Shown: piece by piece, positions 61,001 through 64,000 of the stretch | How the letters are laid out: each line of letters starts with the position of its first letter | Numbering within the stretch: the first letter of the stretch is position 1 | Notes under the pieces: generated by a model | Told to the model about the DNA's origin: nothing | What the model saw: the letters and a program-made list of their open reading frames with translations, nothing else | Database searches by the model: none | Position numbers and translations under genes: made by a program | Assembly: GCF_032854445.1 (NCBI RefSeq) | Contig: NC_088295.1 | Coordinates: forward strand, 88,456,644 to 88,520,643 | From: Liolophura sinensis | Taxonomy: Eukaryota; Mollusca; Polyplacophora; Chitonida; Chitonidae | Length of the DNA: 64,000 nt | Direction of reading: 5' to 3'

Positions 61001-64000
61001 GGCCTAATCATAGGGTTCCCAATTAGCCTGTAGAGCCGATATTTAGATACAGATCTCGCAGTTATAGACGCCGTGCTCACATTTAGATGTAGAGCTCAAA
61101 ATTAAATAGAGAGCAGGCATTTAGACGCAAGACCTGCGAAGGATACCATTCAGAGGTCACAGTTATATAAAACCTCTTCAGAATGCTCCGTTTTTTGTAC
61201 TGAAAGTTGAAATTTGGACACATTTATCTAAAGATAACATTGATCAAGTAGACACGGTATTAATTTCTAAAACCGAATAATAAGCTTTAAGATCGTATTT
61301 CAAATTTTGACTTAATTCAGACATGGCTTTGTGGAGTCGTCCTCTCACCTCGCAGTTGGATATGAGTTCACACTTAGATACAGAACATACAGATAAATAC
61401 AGATTTCGAAATGAGATATAGACCATGCAATTAGGTATGGAACTCGCAGAAATATACAAAACTTGCAGACAACATCGCGCAAAATAAAATACAAAATCTG
61501 GTATTTATAATCAGAACTTGCAGTTAGACACAAGACTTGCAGTTAGATACATTGTTGTCAGTTAAAGACAGATCCCATTATTGATGAAAAGATCGTAGAT
61601 ACAGGGCTCATAGAGTTCTGTTGCAGGTTTTAGCTGGGCGCGGGACTCGCAGCTAGATACAGAGTTTATACAATTCTGTTGCAGGTTGTAGTTGGGTGCA
61701 GGACTCGCAGCTAGATACAGAGTTCACATATACATGTATATATACAAAACTTGCAGATACGTATTCCAAACGGGCCTCCGTGGCTCAGTTGGTTAGCGCG
61801 CTAGCGTAGCGTAATGACCCAGGAGCCTCTCACCAATGCGGTCGCTGTGAGTTCAAGTCCGGCTCATGCTGGCTTCCTCTCCGGCCGTACGTGGGAAGGT
61901 ATGACTGCAACCTGCGGATGGTTGTGGGTTTAGCCCGGGCTCTCCCCGGTTTCCACCCACCATAATGCTGGCCGCCGTCGTATATGAGTGAAATATTCTT
62001 GAGTACGGCGTAAAACACCAATCAAATAATAAATAAATAAACGTATTCAAAACTTGCAGATATGTATACAAAACTTGCAGATATGTATATAAAACTTTAG
62101 CACACGATTCGCTGTTAGATACAGGTCTTGGGATGAGACTCAGACCTTAGTTAGATATGAAACTCGCAATTAGATACAGAGCTCGCAGTTAGATACAGAG
62201 CACGCTACAAAACACAAAAAAACAAACCGTTGACCAAATAAGGGAACTTTCAGGGCAGTTGTCAGCGTTGTAAGAATACATGGAGGTTGCAAAGATATAG
62301 GTTAAATAAACAGGTAGATTATTATCTATGCCTGCAAATGCGACGCACCATTTTTATGACTTTTTGCTATTGTTTTGTAGGTGGTAGATTTTCTCAACGA
62401 CTTGTACACGTGTTTTGATACAGTAATAGACACGTATGACGTTTACAAGGTTTGTATTGCCCTAAGTACCAAATGAAAGGAACTTTTATGTGCCTTTTAA
62501 AGATACATTATGGAGTATAGGCCACTCATGCAGACGATGATTATACGAAGTGCATAGATTTACAGTTATGTTAAAGAAGACTTAAAACATATTTATATGT
62601 ACACAGCATGTAATGTGGCATAACATATCAAATTTCAAAACAATTTTATCAGCTTTCTTTTTAGGGCGTAAAAACAGCTTCAAACTGCAATTTTCCTAAG
62701 GCTTATACGGTCAGACATGAAATTAAGTAGCCTACAGTGTTGAGGACAACAACTTTGTTGCGGGTAGAGCCCGAATTACAGGCGATAAGCTGGTCACGTC
62801 TTCCCAGTATGTTCAGCGATGACGTCACTTCTGAATATTTCCGACCATTTATGGAAACATGCATAAAATATAGAGGTTATTAAGAAATATGCCACAAAAC
62901 AAATTTTTTCTCACTGTTTTTGGAGGGGGGAGGGGGCACTTTTCCTCATATTCCTGAAAACCATACTCTTTGTTTTAAAATACTTTTTCATGTATTCTTT
63001 AAGTGAAAATGCTAATAGTGTTCTGCTTCTGCGCTCTAGGATACACCATTCTACAACATTAGTGTAAATTTTGTACACTGTGTTGGTTACAGGTGGAAAC
63101 GATAGGGGACGCGTACATGGTGGTCAGCGGCCTGCCTGTCAGGAACGGCATCAGACATGCCGGAGAGATCGCTACCATGGCACTGGATCTCCTCAGCTCG
63201 GTGGTTAATTTCAGAATACGACATAGGCCTGAAAAACAGTTACAGCTCCGGATCGGGGTTCACAGCGGTTAGAGGCTATATATACATTGTGTTGTAACAG
63301 TGAGTTGTAATATCCGTTAGCTCCTGTATACACTGTGTTTTGTAACACCGGAAAGCTCCTATATACCGCGTGTTGTGACAGCGGTAAGTTCCTACAACTG
63401 CGTGTTGTAATTTCCGTAAGCTCCTGTATACATGTGTTTTTTAACAGCGGAAAGCTCCTTTATGCCGTGTGTTGTGACAGCAGTAGGTTCCTGTACTGTA
63501 TGTTGTATTATACGTAAGCTCGTGTATACACTGTTTTGTAACAGCGGGAGGCTCCTGTATACCGCGTGTTGTGACAGTGGTAAGTTCCTACACTGTGTGT
63601 TGTAATATCCTTAAGCTCCTGTATACCTTGTACACTGTGTTTTGTAACAGCGGAAAGCTCCTATATCCCGTGTGTTGTGACAGTGGTAATTTCCTGCGCT
63701 GCGTGTTGTAATATCCGTAAGCTCCTGTATACAGTGTGTTTTGTAACAGCGGAAAGCTCCTATATACCGTGTGTTGTGACAGTGGTAAGTTCCTGTACTG
63801 TATGTTGTAATATCCTTAAGCTCCTGTATACCTTGTACACTGTGTTTTGTAACAGCGGAAAGCTCCTATATCCCGTGTGTTGTGACAGTGGTAATTTCCT
63901 GCGCTGCGTGTTGTAATATCCGTAAGCTCCTGTATACAGTGTGTTTTGTAACAGCGGAAAGCTCCTATATACCGTGTGTTGTGACAGTGGTAAGTTCCTA
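24651..64000 (+). CDS. Gene C: receptor guanylyl cyclase, natriuretic peptide receptor type (3' end outside window)
   Basis: Nineteen exons with consistent phases give about 970 residues of a membrane enzyme that converts GTP to cGMP on ligand binding. Residues 1-40: signal peptide, possibly starting at Met18 (24702), which begins directly before the hydrophobic core. About 40-440: ANF-receptor ligand-binding domain ([27 protein letters not shown]). About 455-480: one membrane helix. About 485-790: kinase-homology domain with [12 protein letters not shown] in place of the catalytic HRD loop, GDF, and WTAPELL. About 800-848: coiled-coil linker (EELVEERT). From 860: cyclase domain with FFSDIVGFT (metal-binding Asp) and [15 protein letters not shown] (guanine-selecting Glu, second Asp). 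The linker and cyclase match vertebrate NPR1/NPR2 closely. The ligand is unknown. The remainder of the cyclase domain lies beyond 64000. Confidence 0.93.
25484..26350. repeat. ~93-bp satellite, about 9 copies
   Basis: The unit starts gccaccctattgacttgtat and contains ctggcagtatctgaccagcc. Two subtypes (gctttggtcgggtaagcc and gcttaggtcgggtgagac) are mixed. The array runs from just after 25480 to near 26350. Confidence 0.95.
27302..27545 (+). mobile_element. SINE with V-domain-like body
   Basis: The tRNA-like head ggtgccctaatggtgagagc, then a B box ggatcaaacccgggtc, then a body with cccagtgtcagtatataatg tgactgggtggggtgtcatg. This body resembles a widespread mollusc/lophotrochozoan SINE domain. 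It is distinct from the main SINE family of the window. Confidence 0.6.
27610..27683 (-). mobile_element. SINE body fragment
   Basis: ttcacttatacgacagtggg then aacattatgatgtgaggaaa, a diverged minus-strand body fragment of the main SINE. Confidence 0.5.
28045..28165 (+). mobile_element. Second-type SINE-like 3' fragment
   Basis: ggacggtggtttactcgaga then cttcgacccataaaccg then cttgagtac. It resembles the 3' part of the element at 2873-3118. Confidence 0.35.
28915..29148 (+). other. Exon-like open stretch in intron 1
   Basis: A strong acceptor (cctatttttcag) and a donor aag|gtcaga bound 78 open codons, phase 0 at both ends. The middle is a low-complexity TP/RP stretch and the end reads [18 protein letters not shown]. 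It does not fit the phase of gene C exon 1 (phase 1), so it would belong to another transcript. Probably spurious. Confidence 0.12.
29390..31780. repeat. 78-bp satellite, about 28 copies, interrupted by a SINE
   Basis: The unit is gcttacacggatttctgctt gtctgtgtgtaactattatg ttatgctgttattggtgctg acttatagtatcacgata. The period of 78 is a multiple of 3 and copies have almost no indels, so a 26-residue hydrophobic repeat stays open for 436 codons. A subset of copies has ggcgcggaattatag in place of ggtgctgacttatag. A SINE at 31398-31668 splits the last copies from the rest. Confidence 0.95.
31398..31668 (+). mobile_element. Full-length SINE inserted in the 78-bp satellite
   Basis: A complete copy: ggcctccgtggctcagtcgg head with A-box-like ttagcgcgctagc, B-box-like gagttcaagtcc, body, and tail caaataaataaataaataaa. 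It is flanked by a perfect 12-bp duplication, attatgttatac, at 31386-31397 and 31669-31680, both part of the satellite unit. It is the best reference copy for this family in the window, together with 61772-62040. Confidence 0.93.
31779..31937. repeat. 52-bp tandem repeat, 3 copies
   Basis: The unit starts gtaatattcccac(c/t)gtt(g/a)tt and ends gtgtcagtgc(a/g). Confidence 0.85.
32045..32172 (+). other. Exon-like open stretch ending in a stop
   Basis: The acceptor is tgattctcag, then in phase 1 a 41-codon frame ([17 protein letters not shown] ... DDKLLLNY) ends in TAA. Phase 1 is also the phase left by gene C exon 1. Spliced on, it would give a short secreted form lacking the membrane and cyclase parts. 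No polyadenylation signal was seen close by, so the support is weak. Confidence 0.22.
32281..32538 (-). mobile_element. SINE, nearly full length
   Basis: (ttta)n tail, tggtgttttatgccgtactc, body with aaaccgggcagagcccgggg, and head ending gaggcccc, with a small deletion of the A-box region. Confidence 0.88.
33535..33628 (+). mobile_element. SINE 3' fragment
   Basis: cggattcgtttcctcacacc then catagtgctggccgtgg and gcgtaaaacaccaatcaagt with aaat tail. Confidence 0.7.
33922..34025 (+). mobile_element. SINE 3' fragment
   Basis: ttttccccaccatagtgatc then gccgtcgtataagtgaaata and cgtaaaacaccaatcaaata. Confidence 0.7.
34155..34292. repeat. ~35-bp tandem repeat, 4 copies
   Basis: The unit is ggattacacgtaacatgacc ataatgtgacctgt. 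Confidence 0.85.
34903..34958 (-). mobile_element. SINE body fragment
   Basis: ggaatatctcacttatggtg ggaggaaactgaacagaacc cgggaaatctg, after a long T/G run at about 34840-34895. Confidence 0.45.
36034..36280 (-). mobile_element. SINE, nearly full length
   Basis: From tgatgttttacgccgtactc to taggcccc. The head carries the variant gaggtagttagcccgcc, related to the copies at 56218 and 56652. Confidence 0.85.
36955..37345. repeat. 65-bp tandem repeat, about 6 copies
   Basis: The unit starts gcactggcccgtgttgttta and contains ggaagtaccacaacctaccg. Diverged copies continue to about 37560. Confidence 0.9.
38218..38459 (+). CDS. Gene C exon 2
   Basis: The acceptor is ttttttttaag and the donor aag|gtaaga. 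It enters in phase 1 and leaves in phase 0. It encodes [32 protein letters not shown] and [10 protein letters not shown], typical ANF-receptor blocks. Confidence 0.92.
38824..38880. repeat. C-rich microsatellite
   Basis: Runs of C with interspersed A (accccccacccc pattern), about 55 bases. Confidence 0.9.
39855..41042 (+). pseudogene. LINE ORF1 (gag-like), broken
   Basis: The intact part (from about 40335) encodes [23 protein letters not shown] and a Ser/Lys-rich tail, i.e. CCHC-type zinc knuckles that bind RNA. One knuckle has [14 protein letters not shown] with the second Cys replaced. The N-terminal part (39855-40335) lies in several frames with stops. Confidence 0.8.
41155..44851 (+). 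pseudogene. LINE ORF2 (endonuclease-RT-RNase H), broken
   Basis: Endonuclease motifs are QWNCRGL, QETHL, GDFNAHN and, after a frame change, GSDHFP. The reverse transcriptase (42421-44030) shows [38 protein letters not shown] and YVDD. RNase H (44040-44462) starts IYTEGSKDG and includes [21 protein letters not shown] and [11 protein letters not shown]. The C-terminus (44580-44851) has the C-x(2)-C...H...C knuckle. In-frame stops or shifts occur near 41640, 41700, 41970, 42306, 42404, 44050-44110 and 44462. The element is dead. Confidence 0.88.
45238..45346 (+). CDS. Gene C exon 3
   Basis: The acceptor is tttacatcag and the donor gtgaga, phase 0 to phase 1. It reads [13 protein letters not shown] and ends LASNSR. 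Confidence 0.85.
45735..46215. repeat. ~165-bp repeat, 3 diverged units
   Basis: Each unit has ggttaccatggcaaccac-like sequence, then gagt(c/t)gcgacacatc, atccaccaaaaa and ttggag(c/t)t(g/a)taaccc gga. This looks like a dispersed repeat that has been amplified locally. Confidence 0.65.
46291..46893. repeat. 50-bp satellite, 12 nearly identical copies
   Basis: The unit is attgtagttaacatcccatg tgtgataacgtggaccagca ttatcctgac. Copies differ at only a few positions (tcgtg at the ends, ccaac in two), pointing to recent expansion or homogenisation. Confidence 0.97.
46946..47119 (+). CDS. Gene C exon 4
   Basis: The acceptor is ttgtttgcag and the donor gaag|gtgaga, phase 1 to 1. It encodes [27 protein letters not shown] and ends IAMEG, the conserved LGM-x-NGDYVF block of receptor cyclases. 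Confidence 0.92.
47120..47782. other. Gene C intron 4
   Basis: It contains a poly-T run (about 47190-47207) and one SINE (47404-47645). Confidence 0.7.
47404..47645 (-). mobile_element. SINE, head shortened
   Basis: tttatttattaatgtgattg gtgttttgcgccgtactgaa, body with ggtgggtggaaaacgg, ending at gaagcccccg after a deletion of the head. Confidence 0.82.
47783..47883 (+). CDS. Gene C exon 5 (3' border ambiguous)
   Basis: The acceptor is gtgtttatag, phase 1. The donor at aac|gtacgg (exon end 47883) leaves phase 0, which fits exon 6. A nearby donor gattg|gtacat (exon end 47906) would leave phase 2 and put a stop at the start of exon 6, so the first is preferred. Confidence 0.75.
48036..48171 (+). 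CDS. Gene C exon 6
   Basis: The acceptor is acatttgtag and the donor g|gtgagt, phase 0 to 1. It encodes [19 protein letters not shown] and ends YPRVFLG, as in the late ligand-binding domain. Confidence 0.88.
48172..48896. other. Gene C intron 6
   Basis: No element was recognised apart from a (gt)n run at about 48795-48843. Confidence 0.6.
48897..49005 (+). CDS. Gene C exon 7
   Basis: A weak acceptor (ggaacgaag) with the donor ccag|gtaaag, phase 1 to 2. It encodes [17 protein letters not shown], the conserved G-x-V-x-D-x-NGDR motif that confirms the frame. A (gt)n run lies about 55 bases upstream. Confidence 0.85.
49006..49513. other. Gene C intron 7
   Basis: Nothing recognisable was seen. 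Confidence 0.6.
49514..49632 (+). CDS. Gene C exon 8 (juxtamembrane)
   Basis: The acceptor is cgtcttgtag and the donor gtaagt, phase 2 to 1. It encodes [20 protein letters not shown] and KDEKC, the usual W-P-G-G...P-x-CG-x(4)-C end of the extracellular domain. Confidence 0.9.
49633..50082. other. Gene C intron 8
   Basis: Nothing recognisable was seen. Confidence 0.6.
50083..50164 (+). CDS. Gene C exon 9 (membrane helix)
   Basis: The acceptor is atttattcgcag and the donor aa|gtaagt, phase 1 to 2. It encodes a single hydrophobic helix starting [15 protein letters not shown]. Confidence 0.92.
50798..51030 (-). mobile_element. SINE, old and diverged
   Basis: ttatttgattattgttttac gctgttctcaag, then a diverged body, and ccactcggccagcgaaggcc at the head end. 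Confidence 0.6.
51055..51119 (-). mobile_element. SINE tail fragment
   Basis: tatatttgattgatgtgtaa cgccatactcaagaatgttt cacttatagaacg. Confidence 0.6.
52403..52511 (+). CDS. Gene C exon 10 (start of kinase-homology domain)
   Basis: The acceptor is tgttaccag and the donor aag|gtaaac, phase 2 to 0. It encodes a Gln run, then [13 protein letters not shown] and FGSRISK, the W-R/K-I block after the membrane helix. Confidence 0.88.
52512..53693. other. Gene C intron 10
   Basis: It contains the ~19-bp array (53245-53412). An open stretch after an AG at about 52961 was considered and rejected as an exon. Confidence 0.6.
53245..53412. repeat. ~19-bp minisatellite, about 9 copies
   Basis: The unit is actgcactgattgggtagt with variants (cttctcttattgggtagta). 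Confidence 0.92.
53694..53873 (+). CDS. Gene C exon 11
   Basis: The acceptor is gtcttttag and the donor gct|gtaagt, 60 codons, phase 0 to 0. It encodes [13 protein letters not shown], with the nucleotide-binding Lys of the kinase fold retained. Confidence 0.92.
53890..55215. repeat. ~47-bp satellite, about 26 diverging copies
   Basis: The unit is gactcataactgacgtgcta acatactgacgtacggatga acgagct. It drifts 3'-ward into variants such as gtgatcacattggcctac and cggcttacggatgga, and then back to tgacgtccg(a/g)atg. Confidence 0.9.
55276..55502 (+). mobile_element. SINE, 5'-truncated
   Basis: Starts tgagccatgaacctctcaca, body with atggtcgtggatttctcccg, and tail caaataaagaaataaataaa. Confidence 0.82.
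55630..55806 (+). CDS. Gene C exon 12
   Basis: The acceptor is ttcttgacag and the donor cac|gtaatg, 59 codons, phase 0 to 0. It encodes [30 protein letters not shown] and [16 protein letters not shown], the classic receptor-cyclase block. Confidence 0.95.
55807..56430. other. Gene C intron 12
   Basis: It contains one SINE (56218-56398). Otherwise nothing was recognised. Confidence 0.65.
56218..56398 (+). mobile_element. SINE with internal deletion, second head subtype
   Basis: The head ggcctccgtggccgaggtga ttagcaagccagcgcgg differs from the 31398 copy (ggctcagtcgg). Part of the body is deleted between ctcatgtttt and cccgctctgc. The tail is agatagataaataa. Confidence 0.82.
56431..56596 (+). 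CDS. Gene C exon 13 (pseudo-catalytic loop)
   Basis: The acceptor is tgcttttcag and the donor c|gtaagt, phase 0 to 1. It encodes [20 protein letters not shown] and [18 protein letters not shown] replaces the HRD catalytic loop, as in other guanylyl-cyclase pseudokinases. Confidence 0.93.
56597..57854. other. Gene C intron 13
   Basis: It contains a SINE directly after exon 13 (56652-56872) and the duplicated acceptor region (57720-57866). The rest shows nothing. Confidence 0.65.
56652..56872 (+). mobile_element. SINE, second head subtype
   Basis: tccttggccgaggtggatag cgagccggcacgg head, body with cctcgggctctgcccggttt, tail caaataaatgactaaataaa. It starts only about 55 bases after the exon 13 donor. 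Confidence 0.85.
57720..57866. repeat. Tandem triplication of the exon 14 acceptor region
   Basis: The sequence ag|aactgttgtgg at the exon 14 start (57853-57865) also occurs at 57786 (acagaactgttgtggaac) and, diverged, at 57721 (gcagaacagttgtagc). The bases between (acccaagtagtaac) are repeated too. Units are about 65-67 bp. The two upstream copies keep an AG and could act as decoy acceptors. Confidence 0.75.
57855..58004 (+). CDS. Gene C exon 14
   Basis: The acceptor is cttccgtag, phase 1. It encodes [29 protein letters not shown] and RTGPYAN. The donor caag|gttcgc is weak but leaves the phase needed by exon 15. Two upstream copies of the exon start exist (see the repeat at 57720). Confidence 0.9.
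58291..58465 (+). CDS. Gene C exon 15
   Basis: The acceptor is tgtatttcag and the donor ca|gtacgt, phase 1 to 2. It encodes [32 protein letters not shown] and LKKLN, the end of the kinase-homology domain. Confidence 0.93.
58766..58906 (+). CDS. Gene C exon 16 (coiled-coil linker)
   Basis: The acceptor is tgtgaacag and the donor aa|gtaagt, phase 2 to 2. It encodes [20 protein letters not shown] and [12 protein letters not shown], the dimerisation linker. Confidence 0.95.
58907..60799. other. Gene C intron 16
   Basis: A (ttta/tta)n run with a SINE-tail-like stretch lies at about 60535-60660. The other 1.6 kb has no recognised feature. Confidence 0.6.
60535..60660 (-). mobile_element. Probable old SINE tail
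   Basis: Long ttta/tta repeats, then gcattgtgctttaacgctat gctcaagaatttttt, a diverged version of the family tail. Confidence 0.5.
60800..60923 (+). CDS. Gene C exon 17 (cyclase domain start)
   Basis: The acceptor is gttttatttcag and the donor gag|gtgaga, phase 2 to 0. It encodes [20 protein letters not shown]. The Asp of FFSD binds metal. Confidence 0.95.
61020..62215. repeat. Degenerate ~20-bp minisatellite
   Basis: Many diverged copies of (a/g)ctcgcagttagatacagagc-like sequence at irregular spacing. Confidence 0.7.
61772..62040 (+). mobile_element. Full-length SINE with target-site duplication
   Basis: Complete head (ggcctccgtggctcagttgg), body and (aaat)n tail. It is flanked by acgtattccaaac (61759-61771) and acgtattcaaaac (62041-62053), a 13-bp duplication with one mismatch. 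Confidence 0.92.
62381..62449 (+). CDS. Gene C exon 18
   Basis: The acceptor is tgttttgtag and the donor aag|gtttgt, 23 codons, phase 0 to 0. It encodes [20 protein letters not shown] and VYK. Confidence 0.93.
62450..63092. other. Gene C intron 18
   Basis: Nothing recognisable was seen. Confidence 0.6.
63093..63267 (+). CDS. Gene C exon 19 (last in window)
   Basis: The acceptor is ttggttacag and the donor agcg|gttaga, phase 0 to 1. It encodes [39 protein letters not shown]. Glu of VETIGDAY selects guanine and the following Asp binds metal. The rest of the domain is beyond 64000. Confidence 0.93.
63275..64000. repeat. Higher-order satellite running off the window
   Basis: Units of about 90-100 bp combine two related halves: gtaagctcctgtatacactg tgttttgtaacagcgg and aagctcctatataccgtgtg ttgtgacagtggtaagttcc. 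A longer variant with ccttgtacactg recurs at about 63625 and 63830, giving a longer-range period near 205 bp. It starts about 8 bases after the exon 19 donor. Confidence 0.9.

Larger units (their letters stand above)
60924..62380. other. Gene C intron 17 with degenerate minisatellite and SINE
   Basis: A ~20-bp motif (ctcgcagttagatacagag) recurs irregularly over 61020-62215, interrupted by a full-length SINE (61772-62040). Confidence 0.7.

Overview
The window is animal nuclear DNA, most likely from a mollusc or another lophotrochozoan. The evidence is split genes with GT/AG introns, AATAAA signals, very repeat-rich introns, about twenty copies of a tRNA-headed SINE whose tail ends in (AAAT)n, and a 5.7 kb I/Nimb-like LINE with an RNase H domain. 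The phylum is an inference from repeat style and protein families. No species can be named from the sequence alone. There is no sign of bacterial, viral or plasmid organisation.

Three genes lie head to tail on the + strand. Gene A (1-8595) is the 3' part of a secreted multidomain protein resembling VWDE (von Willebrand factor D and EGF domain protein). Seven exons join in matching splice phases through one complete EGF domain to a terminal exon. That terminal exon, with its intron end and 3' UTR, has a diverged but open copy 6.3 kb downstream (14720-14891) in the same phase, so the gene may have two alternative last exons. Gene B (16267-19874) is a compact three-exon gene with a TATA box, a signal peptide and two short cysteine modules similar to single-domain VWC proteins. 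Gene C (24651 to beyond 64000) is a natriuretic-peptide-receptor-type membrane guanylyl cyclase. Nineteen exons, all phase-consistent, give about 970 residues: signal peptide, ANF-receptor ligand-binding domain, one membrane helix, kinase-homology (pseudokinase) domain, coiled-coil linker, and the first part of the cyclase domain. The 3' end of gene C lies outside the window.

Introns and spacers hold most of the sequence. Gene A has a 34-bp and a 40-bp satellite in one intron. Intron 1 of gene C (13.2 kb) has arrays of 93, 78, 52, 35 and 65 bp plus SINEs. Intron 2 contains the LINE, with an 11-bp target-site duplication. Later introns have 50-bp, 19-bp, 47-bp and ~95-bp arrays. Several SINE copies keep clear target-site duplications, including one nested in an older SINE, one inside the 78-bp satellite, and two very short tail-only copies. 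A decayed SGNH-hydrolase-like ORF and LINE 3' fragments lie between genes A and B.

The long open frames at 3700-4740 and 29360-31430 are products of tandem repeats and are not treated as genes. Exon borders were placed by eye from splice consensus, phase and family resemblance. No transcripts or database searches were available.
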